This document shows positions 1 to 8,292 of a stretch of DNA of 64,000 nucleotides, one piece after another (the stretch's first letter is position 1; every line of letters begins with the position of its first letter). The stretch covers positions 372,001 through 436,000 of the forward strand of contig NZ_RJKN01000001.1 of assembly GCF_003751265.1 (NCBI RefSeq). Direction: 5' to 3'. Position numbers and translations under genes: made by a program. The notes below the pieces were generated by a model. That model was not told the origin of the DNA. It was given only the letters and a program-made list of their open reading frames with translations, and made no database searches. Source of the stretch: Pseudokineococcus lusitanus (GTDB lineage: Bacteria > Actinomycetota > Actinomycetes > Actinomycetales > Quadrisphaeraceae).

Positions 1-1406
1 TGCCGCGGGCCCTGCGCTGGCTGCCCGGCTCTCTCGCGTCGCTCGGCGTCACGGGCGCGGCCGACGAGGTCGTCAAGGTCGCCTCCGCCGGCGGCGCCTC
101 CGCCGGGGTCCTCGTGCTGACGGGCGTCGGCAAGATCACCGGCGACGTCCCCGACCACGAGCGCCTGCGCCGCGCGGCCGGTGCCGCGGCCCGCGCCGCC
201 GCCGGCCTCGGGACCCTCGCGCTGGCCCTGCCGTCGGCGGGCGTCGAGGACGGCGTCGCCGCCGTCGAGGGCGCCCTCCTCGGCGCCTACGCCTACTCCA
301 CCTACAAGGAGAAGAGCGCGAAGGCGCAGAAGGCGCCGGTGGGCGAGGTCGTCCTCCTCACCTCCGCGACCCGCGACAAGAAGCTCAAGGCCGGCGTGGA
401 GCGCGCGGGCGTCCTCGCCGACGCCGTGGCCGCCACGCGCGACCTCGTCAACGCGCCGCCCTCGGACCTCTACCCCGAGGCCTTCGCCGGCATCGCCTCG
501 CGCGCCGCCAAGGAGCACGGGCTCAAGATCACCGTCCTCGACGACCAGCAGCTCCGCGACGGCGGCTACGGCGGCCTCACCGGCGTCGGCCAGGGCTCGG
601 TGCGCGGCCCCCGCCTCGTCAGCGTGCGGTACTCCCCGCGCGGCGCCACCGCCGACGTCGCCCTCGTCGGCAAGGGCATCACCTTCGACTCCGGCGGCCT
701 CTCCCTCAAGCCCGCCGCGTCGATGGAGACGATGAAGTGCGACATGGCCGGCGCCGCGGCGGTGCTGCAGACGGTCGTCGCCGCCGCCCGCCTCAAGCTG
801 CCCGTGGCCGTCACCGGCTGGCTCTGCCTGGCCGAGAACATGCCGTCGGGCACGGCCATGCGGCCGTCGGACGTCATCTCGATCTACGGCGGCCGCACGG
901 TCGAGGTGCTCAACACCGACGCCGAGGGCCGGCTCGTCATGGCCGACGGCCTCGTGGCCGCCTCCGAGACCAAGCCCGACCTGCTCCTCGACGTCGCCAC
1001 CCTCACGGGCGCGCAGATGGTCGCGCTCGGCGCCCGCGTGTCGGCCGTCATGGCCGACGACGAGGCCGTCGGCCGCCGCGTCGTCGCCGCGGCGGACCGC
1101 TCGGGCGAGCAGTTCTGGCCCATGCCGCTGCCCGAGGAGCTGCGCGCCGGCCTCGACAGCCAGGTGGCCGACATCAGCAACATGGGCGAGCGCTTCGGCG
1201 GCATGCTCGTCGCCGGCCTCTTCCTGCGGGAGTTCGTCGGCCGCACCGGCGGGGAGGGCAGTCCCCGCATCCCGTGGGCGCACCTCGACATCGCCGGCCC
1301 GGCCTTCAACGAGCGCGGCCCCTGGGGCTACACGGGCAAGGGCGGCACGGGTGTCGCCGTCCGCACGCTCGTCCAGCTCCTCGAGGACACGGGCGCCGGT
1401 CGCTGA
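1..1406 (+). CDS. pepA: Leucyl aminopeptidase PepA (M17), 5' end outside window
   Basis: Cytosolic two-metal M17 aminopeptidase that removes N-terminal residues from peptides. The reading frame is open from base 3, so the start codon lies upstream; about 467 of the usual ~500 residues are visible. The metal/active-site stretch with GKGITFDSGG then MKCDMAGAAAV and the family signature NTDAEGRL are intact. The N-terminal macro-like domain is the truncated part. Start of the pepA-lpdA-sucB-lipB-lipA-glnA block that is common in actinobacteria. It ends just before a strong hairpin terminator. Assignment is secure; only the N-terminus is unknown. Confidence 0.95.
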   Translation, partial: PRALRWLPGSLASLGVTGAADEVVKVASAGGASAGVLVLTGVGKITGDVPDHERLRRAAGAAARAAAGLGTLALALPSAGVEDGVAAVEGALLGAYAYSTYKEKSAKAQKAPVGEVVLLTSATRDKKLKAGVERAGVLADAVAATRDLVNAPPSDLYPEAFAGIASRAAKEHGLKITVLDDQQLRDGGYGGLTGVGQGSVRGPRLVSVRYSPRGATADVALVGKGITFDSGGLSLKPAASMETMKCDMAGAAAVLQTVVAAARLKLPVAVTGWLCLAENMPSGTAMRPSDVISIYGGRTVEVLNTDAEGRLVMADGLVAASETKPDLLLDVATLTGAQMVALGARVSAVMADDEAVGRRVVAAADRSGEQFWPMPLPEELRAGLDSQVADISNMGERFGGMLVAGLFLREFVGRTGGEGSPRIPWAHLDIAGPAFNERGPWGYTGKGGTGVAVRTLVQLLEDTGAGR

Positions 1407-1419
1407 CCGACCCACCGCC

Positions 1420-1459
1420 GACGACGGCCGCCGCCCCGCCCGGGACGGCGGCCGTCGTC
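1420..1459 (+). terminator. Intrinsic-type hairpin terminator after pepA
   Basis: Perfect 14-bp inverted repeat (1420-1433 with 1446-1459) around a 12-nt loop, 14 nt after the pepA stop. There is no U tract, as is usual for terminators in very GC-rich actinobacteria. Confidence 0.75.
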
Positions 1460-1483
1460 GTGCCAGGCTCGTGCGGGGGCACG

Positions 1484-1576
1484 CCGACCGGGGAACGCCC
1501 GGACCGGCCGCGCACCGACCGGGGAACGCCCGGACCGGCCGCGCACCGACCGGGGAACGCCCGGACCGGCCGGGAG
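1484..1576. repeat. Three tandem copies of a 31-bp repeat
   Basis: Three consecutive near-identical 31-bp units begin at 1484, 1515 and 1546 with core CCGACCGGGGAACGCCCGG. The last copy diverges at its end. A 12-nt inverted copy of the core (GTTCCCCGGTCG) follows at 1596-1607, so the transcript could also fold. The array fills the space between pepA and the convergent GntR gene. Only three units and no spacers, so not a CRISPR. Confidence 0.85.
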
Positions 1577-1667
1577 GCCCTGCACCGGTCAGCCCGTTCC
1601 CCGGTCGCCCGTCGACCGGGCAGGACGCTCCCCGGTCGAGGTGCAGGCCGCCCTCCCGGCTGCCCCG

Positions 1668-2027
1668 TCAGGCGGGGCCGAGGGCGGCGCGGACCAGCGC
1701 CACCGCGCGCTCGGGGTCGAGCCCGAGCCGGCGGACCCGCTCGGCGTAGGCGCCGGCGGCCGCGACGGCCTCGGCCTCGGCGTCGCCGCGCGGGGCGACG
1801 ACGGTCCCGGCCCGGCCGCGCGTCTCGACGACGCCGTCCGCCTCGAGCTCCTTGTAGGCGCGGGCCACGGTGCCCGCCGCCACGCCGAGGTCGGCGGCGA
1901 GACGCCGCACCGGCGGCAGCCGCTCCCCCGGTGCGAGGTCGCCGGCGTCGACGGCGGCGACGACCTGGGACCGCAGCTGCTCGTACGGCGGGACGGGTGA
2001 GCCGGCGTCGACGGACAGGAGGTTCAC
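1668..2027 (-). CDS. GntR family (YtrA type) transcriptional regulator
   Basis: A 119-residue regulator with an N-terminal winged helix of GntR type: the stretch PPYEQLRSQVVAAVDAG, then LPPVRRLAADLGVAAGTVAR (recognition helix) and YKELEADGVVETRGRAGT. It ends in a short helical tail rather than a large effector domain, which is the YtrA subfamily layout. Start chosen as GTG at 2027, four bases overlapping the TGA of the upstream membrane-protein gene (GTGA). The pair is therefore translationally coupled. YtrA regulators usually repress their own operon; the direct repeat in the promoter at 3071-3088 is the obvious candidate operator. No ABC ATPase gene is present, unlike many YtrA operons. Confidence 0.85.
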   Translation of the reverse strand: MNLLSVDAGSPVPPYEQLRSQVVAAVDAGDLAPGERLPPVRRLAADLGVAAGTVARAYKELEADGVVETRGRAGTVVAPRGDAEAEAVAAAGAYAERVRRLGLDPERAVALVRAALGPA

Positions 2028-3025
2028 GGCGTCGGCCCCGCCGCCATGCCGGTCCCCGGACGGATGCCGTGGACGTCCTCGCCGACGAGCAGCGCCTCGG
2101 TGTCCGGCCAGAGCCGCTCGCGCGAGCGCCGCTCGGCGGGGCGGACGAGCGCGGAGACGAGGACGGCCACGGCCAGGCCCATGACCAGCAGCGGGAGCCA
2201 GGTCACCGGCGCGCTGCCGCCGAGCCCCCAGGCGGTGGCCGCGGTGGGCCAGGTCTGGAGGCAGGTCACGAGCGCCAGCAGGAGCGGCAAGGACACGAGG
2301 TCCCGGAGGAGCTGCCCGCGCAGCACGTCGTCCCACGCCAGCTCGAGCGCGCTGCCGGCCGGCTGCTGCTGCGCCAGCACCCGGCGGCAGACGAGCTCCA
2401 GGGCGACGAGGGCGACGACCAGCACGGCTGCGGCGGCGGCCGGGGCGACGACGACCGACCAGGCCACCCGTCCCACGGAGGCGGCGACGGCGAGGCCGGC
2501 GGCCGCCGCCGCGGACAGGCCGACGACCAGGCGCACGGCCCCGGTCTCCGGGTGAGGGACGTAGTCGGCGAGGTGCGGCGACCTGACCCGCGCCACCCGT
2601 GGGGCCCCCAGCACCGGCTGCTGCAGCGCCTGGTGGCCCGCGACGAGGGCGGAGGCCGTGGCACGCCCGGCGAGGAGCAGGGCCACCGCGAGGAGCAGGG
2701 GCAGCCAGTCGGCTCCGTCCGGCACGGCCACGGGCGAGCCGTCCGGGACGCCGGTCGCGCGGGCGACGAGCACGACGGCCAGGACGAGGACGGCGACGAC
2801 GAGGCCGCCGCAGGCCGCGGCGAGGTCCCTCCGCAGCATCCGCTCGACGACGCGCTCCTGCAGGGCAGCCCCTCTGGCGCCGCTCGACGCCGGCATGGGG
2901 AGCCCGGCCCTCAGGGCCAGGGGCTCGACGACCCGCTCCCCGGACGGCGGCCGACGGACGGCCACCAGCCGCCGGACGACCTGGAGCAGGGACAGACCGG
3001 TGAGGACGGACCAGACGACGACCAC
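2024..3025 (-). CDS. Multi-pass membrane protein cotranscribed with the GntR regulator
   Basis: A 333-residue protein with several hydrophobic segments (for example VVVVWSVLTGLSLLQVV at the N-terminus, then leucine/valine-rich spans around residues 75, 110, 175 and 205, and a pair near 255-300) separated by Arg-rich loops, so an integral membrane protein. I do not recognise a family. GTG at 3025 is chosen because GAGGGG (3033-3038) sits 7 nt before it and a good promoter lies just upstream at 3068-3096. An in-frame ATG further upstream would overlap that promoter. It precedes and overlaps the GntR gene, so it is probably the membrane target or permease-like partner that the regulator controls. 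Confidence 0.7.
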   Translation of the reverse strand: MVVVWSVLTGLSLLQVVRRLVAVRRPPSGERVVEPLALRAGLPMPASSGARGAALQERVVERMLRRDLAAACGGLVVAVLVLAVVLVARATGVPDGSPVAVPDGADWLPLLLAVALLLAGRATASALVAGHQALQQPVLGAPRVARVRSPHLADYVPHPETGAVRLVVGLSAAAAAGLAVAASVGRVAWSVVVAPAAAAAVLVVALVALELVCRRVLAQQQPAGSALELAWDDVLRGQLLRDLVSLPLLLALVTCLQTWPTAATAWGLGGSAPVTWLPLLVMGLAVAVLVSALVRPAERRSRERLWPDTEALLVGEDVHGIRPGTGMAAGPTP

Positions 3026-3067
3026 GGCGGGACCCCTCGGAGACCGACGACGGCTGGGACGTCGATC

Positions 3068-3096
3068 AACGTATCGACCCATGTATCGCCGGTCAA
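3068..3096 (-). promoter_or_regulatory. Promoter with direct-repeat operator candidate for the GntR operon
   Basis: On the minus strand, TTGACC (3091-3096) and TACGTT (3068-3073) are separated by exactly 17 nt, a near-consensus housekeeping promoter that is rare in such GC-rich DNA. The spacer and -10 contain two copies of CGATAC 12 bp apart (plus-strand GTATCG at 3071-3076 and 3083-3088), a plausible site for autorepression by the GntR protein. Confidence 0.65.
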
Positions 3097-3119
3097 GGAC
3101 AACGGCCGGTACGAAGTGC

Positions 3120-3485
3120 TCAGGGACGCCGGCGTGCGGCCTTCTCGGCCGCCCGCTTCTTGGCGTTCCAGTCCCGCATCCGCTGCGGGTAGCCGGTGAA
3201 GTTGACGTCGTAGAAGGGCATCGCGAGGTCCTGCGCGAAGCGGCGGGCCGTGGCGGCGTCGGGGACGCGGCGCCGCGTCCACTCGCCGTCCGTCGCGATG
3301 AGCAGGAGCGTGAGGCCGGTGTCGTGCGTGGCCGGCTCGAGGTAGGCCTCCACGCCGACGCGGGTCCGCGCGAAGTCGGTGAGGTGCGCGGAGGACTCGC
3401 CCTTCTGGGCGCGGCTGGGCTCGGCCGTCGCGCCGCCCTCGGCACCGGCGGTCGCCCGCCCGAGCACCCGGGACCACCAGCCCAT
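3120..3485 (-). CDS. Conserved actinobacterial protein of unknown function
   Basis: A 121-residue soluble protein starting with MGWWSRVLGR and containing a conserved-looking core: HLTDFARTRVGVEAYLEP, then a hydrophobic strand LTLLLIATDGEWTRRRVP, then FAQDLAMPFYDVNFTGYP and a Lys/Arg-rich tail. I recognise the pattern as an actinobacterial hypothetical found next to lpdA but know no function. It is divergent from lpdA with about 260 bp between starts. ATG at 3485 gives the natural N-terminus. No signal peptide or membrane segment. Confidence 0.7.
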   Translation of the reverse strand: MGWWSRVLGRATAGAEGGATAEPSRAQKGESSAHLTDFARTRVGVEAYLEPATHDTGLTLLLIATDGEWTRRRVPDAATARRFAQDLAMPFYDVNFTGYPQRMRDWNAKKRAAEKAARRRP

Positions 3486-3746
3486 GCCGACCTCCGTACC
3501 GCCGTCGTCGCGCCGGGGTGGCCCCCGGTCGCCCGCCACGGTAGCCGCGCGCAGCTCGCCGGGACCCCCGTGCGGCCTGGGAGCCACCTGTGGAGCAGCG
3601 CTGCCGCCCCGCCGCGGCGGGCCCGGCGGCGTCCCGTTCCCCGCCCCGGACGGGGTAGTGCCAGGATGGGCCCGCCTCCGGCCCGGGCGCGCAGACCGCG
3701 GCGACCGGCGGGGGCAGGTCCGTCCAGCGAGCCCGAGGAGCCACGC

Positions 3747-5144
3747 GTGCCCGAGTCCACCGCCGACTTCGACGTCGTCGTCCTGGGGGGTGGCAGCGGG
3801 GGGTACTCCGCCGCCTTCCGCGCCGCCGAGCTGGGCCTGTCGGTCTGCCTCGTCGAGAAGGCCGAGCTGGGGGGCACCTGCCTGCACCGCGGCTGCATCC
3901 CCACCAAGGCGCTCCTGCACACGGCCGAGGTGGCCGACGCCGCCCGCCACGCGGAGAGCTTCGGCGTGCAGGCGTCCTACCAGGGCATCGACATCGCCAC
4001 GGTCAACAAGTACAAGGACGGCATCATCAGCCGCCTGTACAAGGGCCTGCAGGGCCTCGCCAAGGCCCACAAGATCACGCTGGTCGCCGGCACCGGCCGT
4101 CTCGTGTCCCCGGGCACCGTCGAGGTCGACGGGCAGCGCTACACCGGCAAGGACGTCGTCCTCGCCACCGGCTCCTACTCTAAGAGCCTGCCCGGCCTGG
4201 AGATCGGCGGCCGCGTCATCACGAGCGAGCAGGCCATCAAGCTGGACGTCGTGCCCGAGCGCGTCGTCGTCCTCGGCGGCGGCGTCATCGGCTGCGAGTT
4301 CGCCAGCGTCTGGAAGTCCTTCGGCGTCGACGTGACCATCGTCGAGGCGCTCCCCCGCCTGGTCGCCGTCGAGGACGAGGCCGCCAGCAAGGCGCTCGAG
4401 CGGGCCTTCAAGAAGCGCAAGATCAACTTCTCCACCGGCGTCCGCTTCAAGGGCGTCACCCAGGACGACAGCGGCGTCCACGTCGAGCTGGAGGACGGCA
4501 AGACCTTCGACGCCGACCTCATGCTCGTCGCCGTGGGCCGCGGCCCCTCGACGCAGGGGCTCGGCTACGAGGAGGCCGGCGTCACGGTCGACCGTGGCTT
4601 CGTCATCACCGACGAGCGGCTCCGCACGGGCGTCGAGACCGGCAACGGCGGGCACGTCTACGCCGTCGGCGACATCGTCCCGGGCCTCCAGCTCGCCCAC
4701 CGCGGCTTCGCGCACGGCGTCTTCGTCGCCGAGGAGATCGCCGGCCAGCAGCCGGCCCCCGTCGTCGACGCGCTCATCCCCCGGGTCACGTACTCCAACC
4801 CCGAGATCGCCTCCGTCGGCCTCACCGAGCGCCAGGCGCGCGAGCTGCACGGCGACGACGCCGTGGAGGTCCTCGAGTACAACCTCGGCGGCAACGGCAA
4901 GAGCCAGATCATCGGCACGCAGGGCTTCGTCAAGCTCGTGCGGCAGAAGGACGGGCCGGTCGTCGGCTTCGTGGCCGTCGGCGAGCGCATGAGCGAGCAG
5001 ATCGGCGAGGCGCAGCTCATCGTCAGCTGGGAGGCCTTCCCCGAGGAGGTCGCCGCCCTCGTGCACGCGCACCCCACCCAGAACGAGGCGCTCGGCGAGG
5101 CCCACATGGCCCTCGCCGGCAAGCCCCTGCACAGCCACGCCTGA
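3747..5144 (+). CDS. lpdA: Dihydrolipoyl dehydrogenase (E3)
   Basis: The E3 flavoprotein of pyruvate and 2-oxoglutarate dehydrogenase complexes. It reoxidises dihydrolipoamide on the E2 subunit and reduces NAD+. 465 residues. FAD-binding GGGSGG at 14-19; redox disulfide Cys45 and Cys50 in [12 protein letters not shown]-binding GGGVIG; FAD-contact YAVGDI; catalytic His442-Glu447 pair in HAHPTQNE. Start is GTG at 3747 with GAGGAG (3735-3740) 6 nt upstream. It lies 83 bp before sucB, its E2 partner, and the two are probably cotranscribed. Assignment is secure. Confidence 0.96.
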   Translation: MPESTADFDVVVLGGGSGGYSAAFRAAELGLSVCLVEKAELGGTCLHRGCIPTKALLHTAEVADAARHAESFGVQASYQGIDIATVNKYKDGIISRLYKGLQGLAKAHKITLVAGTGRLVSPGTVEVDGQRYTGKDVVLATGSYSKSLPGLEIGGRVITSEQAIKLDVVPERVVVLGGGVIGCEFASVWKSFGVDVTIVEALPRLVAVEDEAASKALERAFKKRKINFSTGVRFKGVTQDDSGVHVELEDGKTFDADLMLVAVGRGPSTQGLGYEEAGVTVDRGFVITDERLRTGVETGNGGHVYAVGDIVPGLQLAHRGFAHGVFVAEEIAGQQPAPVVDALIPRVTYSNPEIASVGLTERQARELHGDDAVEVLEYNLGGNGKSQIIGTQGFVKLVRQKDGPVVGFVAVGERMSEQIGEAQLIVSWEAFPEEVAALVHAHPTQNEALGEAHMALAGKPLHSHA

Positions 5145-5227
5145 CCGACCGCCCGAGGCACCGTCCCGCCGTCACGACGTCCGCCCCAGCCGCAGCGCGA
5201 GCGGTGGGCACCAGAACAGGAGACCCC

Positions 5228-7165
5228 ATGTCCCAGTCCGTGCAGATGCCCGCCCTCGGCGAGAGCGTCACGGAGGGCACCGTCACCCGCTGGCTCAAGC
5301 AGGTGGGCGAGTCCGTCGAGGTCGACGAGCCGCTGCTCGAGGTGTCCACCGACAAGGTCGACACCGAGGTGCCCTCGCCCTTCGCGGGGACGCTGCAGAA
5401 GATCCTCGTCGAGGAGGACGAGACGGTCGAGGTCGGCGCCGACCTCGCCGTCATCGGCGACGGCGAGGCCTCCGGCGACGACTCCTCCGACGGCGGCCAG
5501 GAGCAGGCGTCCACGCCCGAGCAGCCGTCCGAGCCCGAGCCGGCCCCCGCCGCGCAGGAGCCCGCGCCGCAGGCGTCGGGCGACCAGGGCGGCGACCAGG
5601 GCGGCGAGGGCACGCCCGTCGTCATGCCGGCGCTCGGCGAGAGCGTCACCGAGGGCACCGTCACCCGCTGGCTGAAGTCCGAGGGCGAGACCGTCGAGCT
5701 CGACGAGCCGCTGCTCGAGGTGTCCACCGACAAGGTCGACACCGAGATCCCTTCTCCCGTGGCGGGCCTCATCACGAAGATCCTCGTCGGCGAGGACGAG
5801 ACGGTCGCCGTCGGCACCGACCTCGCGATCGTCGGCGGCTCCGCCGACGGCGGCAGCGGCCAGGGCGGGCAGGCCGAGGAGGCCGCCGCCCCCGCCCCGG
5901 GCGGCACGGACGACGTCCAGGACCTCGGGGACGAGGCGCAGGCCCGCGAGGCCGCGAAGGACGAGGCGGAGCAGAAGGCCGAGCAGGGCACCGACACGCC
6001 CTCCGAGGACCGGCAGACCTCGTCCGCGCCCGAGCCCGACGACCGCCAGGCCCCCCCGGCCGGCCAGTCGGAGCCGGAGCAGGCGAAGGAGCAGGACTAC
6101 TCGAGCGCCCCGCAGGTGGCCACGGGCACCGCGCAGCCGGAGGCGACGCCCGCCCCCGGTGCCGCCGGCAGCACCGCGCAGCCCCCCACGGGCGGCGCCG
6201 GCTACGTCACCCCGCTCGTGCGCCGGCTGGCGCAGCAGCACGGCGTCGACCTCTCGACGCTGACCGGCACAGGGGTCGGCGGGCGCCTGCGCAAGCAGGA
6301 CGTCCTCGCCGCCGCCGAGAAGGCGCAGCAGGCCCCCGAGCCCGCCGCCGCGCCCGCCGCCCCGGCGCCCGCGCCCGCCGCGGCCCCGGCGTCGTCCGGC
6401 CCGTCGGTGGTCCAGAAGACCCGCGAGACGGCGGCGTCCGTCGCCTCCAAGCGCGGCACGACCGAGAAGATGTCGCGCCTGCGCAAGGTCATCGCGCAGC
6501 GCATGGTCGAGTCGCTCCAGGTCTCGGCGCAGCTCACGAGCGTCGTCGAGGTGGACCTCACCCGCGTGGCCCGGCTCCGGGCGCGCGCCAAGTCCTCCTT
6601 CGAGCAGCGCGAGGGCGGCAAGCTCTCGTTCATGCCGTTCTTCGCGCTGGCGGTGACGGAGGCGCTCAAGGCGTACCCGCAGGTCAACGCGAGCGTCGAG
6701 GGCGACTCGGTCGTCTACCACGCGCAGGAGAACATCGGCATCGCCGTCGACACCGAGCGCGGGCTGCTCGTCCCCGTCATCAAGGACGCGGGCGACCTCA
6801 ACCTCGCGGGGCTCAACAAGCGCATCGCCGACCTGGCGGAGCGCACCCGCACCAACAAGGTGACGCCCGACGACCTGGCCGGCGGCACGTTCACCATCAC
6901 GAACACCGGCAGCCGCGGCGCCCTGTTCGACACGCCGATCATCAACCAGCCGCAGGTGGCCATCCTCGGCACCGGGGCCATCGTCAAGCGTCCCGTCGTC
7001 GTCTCCGACGGCGAGGGCGGCGAGACGATCGCGATCCGCTCGATGATGTACCTGGCCCTGTCGTACGACCACCGCATCGTCGACGGCGCGGACGCGGCCC
7101 GCTTCCTGTCGACGCTCAAGGCGCGGCTGGAGGAGGGCGACTTCGCCTCCGAGCTCGGCCTCTGA
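5228..7165 (+). CDS. sucB: Dihydrolipoamide acyltransferase (E2) with two lipoyl domains
   Basis: The E2 core of 2-oxoacid dehydrogenase. In actinobacteria one SucB-type E2 commonly serves both the AceE and Kgd E1 enzymes. 645 residues: lipoyl domain 1 (3-77, lipoyl Lys43 in STDKVDTE), an acidic Pro/Ala linker, lipoyl domain 2 (130-204, Lys169), a second long linker, the E3-binding domain (about 327-362, [20 protein letters not shown]), an Ala/Pro hinge, and the catalytic domain (from about 412) ending with DHRIVDG (His615, Asp619). ATG at 5228 follows AGGAGA. An in-frame ATG 24 nt earlier has no better ribosome site. The gene ends in a strong terminator. It works with lpdA upstream, aceE at 51.7 kb, and LipB/LipA, which supply the lipoyl groups. 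Confidence 0.95.
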   Translation: MSQSVQMPALGESVTEGTVTRWLKQVGESVEVDEPLLEVSTDKVDTEVPSPFAGTLQKILVEEDETVEVGADLAVIGDGEASGDDSSDGGQEQASTPEQPSEPEPAPAAQEPAPQASGDQGGDQGGEGTPVVMPALGESVTEGTVTRWLKSEGETVELDEPLLEVSTDKVDTEIPSPVAGLITKILVGEDETVAVGTDLAIVGGSADGGSGQGGQAEEAAAPAPGGTDDVQDLGDEAQAREAAKDEAEQKAEQGTDTPSEDRQTSSAPEPDDRQAPPAGQSEPEQAKEQDYSSAPQVATGTAQPEATPAPGAAGSTAQPPTGGAGYVTPLVRRLAQQHGVDLSTLTGTGVGGRLRKQDVLAAAEKAQQAPEPAAAPAAPAPAPAAAPASSGPSVVQKTRETAASVASKRGTTEKMSRLRKVIAQRMVESLQVSAQLTSVVEVDLTRVARLRARAKSSFEQREGGKLSFMPFFALAVTEALKAYPQVNASVEGDSVVYHAQENIGIAVDTERGLLVPVIKDAGDLNLAGLNKRIADLAERTRTNKVTPDDLAGGTFTITNTGSRGALFDTPIINQPQVAILGTGAIVKRPVVVSDGEGGETIAIRSMMYLALSYDHRIVDGADAARFLSTLKARLEEGDFASELGL

Positions 7166-7177
7166 CGCACGGCTCCT

Positions 7178-7218
7178 CCCGAGGGCCCCGACGCCACCAC
7201 GGCGTCGGGGCCCTCGGG
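7178..7218 (+). terminator. Strong hairpin terminator after sucB
   Basis: Perfect 18-bp stem (7178-7195 with 7201-7218) with a 5-nt loop, 12 nt downstream of the sucB stop. No U tract. Confidence 0.85.
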
Positions 7219-7282
7219 CGTCCGGGCCCGGCCGGCGACGCCACCGCTGGCCGAGGCCCGCCGCCTGGGGTCCCATGGGCCC

Positions 7283-7363
7283 ATGACCGCCGCACCCGCC
7301 GCCACCCCGGGGCCCGGCCTCCCCGCCGCGCCCGCCGACGTCCGTGCGGGGGGCCTGCGGTGA
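7283..7363 (+). CDS. Possible 26-residue leader ORF coupled to the next gene
   Basis: ATG at 7283 opens a 26-codon Ala/Pro-rich frame (begins MTAAPAATPG) whose TGA overlaps the GTG start of the downstream epimerase gene as GTGA. That exact stop-start overlap is what translational coupling looks like elsewhere in this window. No recognisable ribosome site and no homologue known to me, and Ala/Pro-rich frames arise easily by chance at this GC content. Could be a coupling leader peptide or noise. Confidence 0.25.
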   Translation: MTAAPAATPGPGLPAAPADVRAGGLR

Positions 7364-8259
7364 GGGTCGTCGTCGCCGGCGCGTCCGGCCTCATCGGCAC
7401 GGCGCTCCGCGAGCGGCTGGCCGGGCTGGGGCACGACGTCGTCCGGCTCGTGCGGCGCGAGGTCGAGGGACCGGGCGAGGTCCGGTGGGACCCCTCGCGC
7501 GGCCGGCTCGACGAGGCCGACCTCGAGGGCGTCGACGCGGCGGTGTGCCTCTCGGGGGCCGGGGTCGGGGACAAGCGCTGGACCCCCGCCTACCAGCGGG
7601 AGATCCTCTCGTCCCGCACGGAGACGACGCGGACGCTCGCCGAGGCCCTCGCCCGCACGCGGCCGCGCCCGGCCGTCCTCGTCCAGGGCTCGGCCGTCGG
7701 CGTCTACGGCCACCGCGGCGAGGAGGTCCTCACGGAGACCTCGCCGCCCGGGTCGTCCTTCCTCGCCGACGTCGTCGTCGACTGGGAGGCCGCCGCACGG
7801 CCGGCCCAGGACGCCGGCATCCGGACCGCCTTCGCCCGGACCGGCCTCGTCATGGCTCCCGGGGCGGGTGCCTTCGGGCGGCTGCTCCCCCTCGTCAGGC
7901 TCGGCGTCGGCGGCCCGCTGGGCGACGGCCGCCAGTGGTGGCCGTGGATCACGCTCGTCGACGAGGTGGACGCCATCGTCCACCTGCTGACGACCGAGGT
8001 GGAGGGCCCGGTCAACCTCGCCTCGCCCCAGCCGGTCCGCAACGTCGAGCTGACACGGGCGCTGGGGAAGGCCGCCGGGCGCCCCACCGTCGTCCCGGCG
8101 CCGCGGCTCGCCCTCCGTCTGGCGCTGGGCGGCTTCGCCGACGAGATCCTCGCCAGCCAGCGGGTGGTCCCGGAGGTGCTGGCCGCCTCCGGCTTCACCT
8201 TCACGCACCCGGACGTCGTGTCCGCCTCGCGGTGGCTGCTGGAGCAGTCCTCGTCCTGA
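7360..8259 (+). CDS. TIGR01777 family NAD(P)-binding epimerase-like protein
   Basis: A 299-residue extended short-chain dehydrogenase-like protein of the TIGR01777 (YfcH/SulA-like) family. Rossmann motif GASGLIG at 7-13, the family hallmark KRWTPAYQREILSSR (about 72-86), a YGHRGEE segment in the usual active-site position, and the C-terminal DUF1731-like part (GGFADEILASQRVVPEVL). Substrate is unknown for this family. GTG at 7360 gives a Rossmann start at residue 3. In actinobacteria this gene often sits between sucB and lipB, as here, but no direct link to lipoate is proven. It is convergent with the kinase gene. Confidence 0.88.
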   Translation: MRVVVAGASGLIGTALRERLAGLGHDVVRLVRREVEGPGEVRWDPSRGRLDEADLEGVDAAVCLSGAGVGDKRWTPAYQREILSSRTETTRTLAEALARTRPRPAVLVQGSAVGVYGHRGEEVLTETSPPGSSFLADVVVDWEAAARPAQDAGIRTAFARTGLVMAPGAGAFGRLLPLVRLGVGGPLGDGRQWWPWITLVDEVDAIVHLLTTEVEGPVNLASPQPVRNVELTRALGKAAGRPTVVPAPRLALRLALGGFADEILASQRVVPEVLAASGFTFTHPDVVSASRWLLEQSSS

Positions 8260-8292
8260 CGTCGCGGCGGCGCCCGCCGGACGGAGGGGCCG

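Noticed and set aside
1484-1576. CRISPR array from the tandem 31-bp repeats
   Set aside because: Units are directly abutting with no unique spacers, only three copies, and no cas genes; the same reasoning rejects the 41-bp arrays.
3026-3082. In-frame ATG upstream (MGRYVD...) as the start of the GntR-linked membrane protein
   Set aside because: It overlaps the -10/-35 promoter elements; GTG at 3025 has a good ribosome site.
3486-5138. Minus-strand frame opposite lpdA fused to the small hypothetical gene
   Set aside because: lpdA has all of its catalytic motifs on the plus strand; only the last 121 residues of the minus-strand frame look real.
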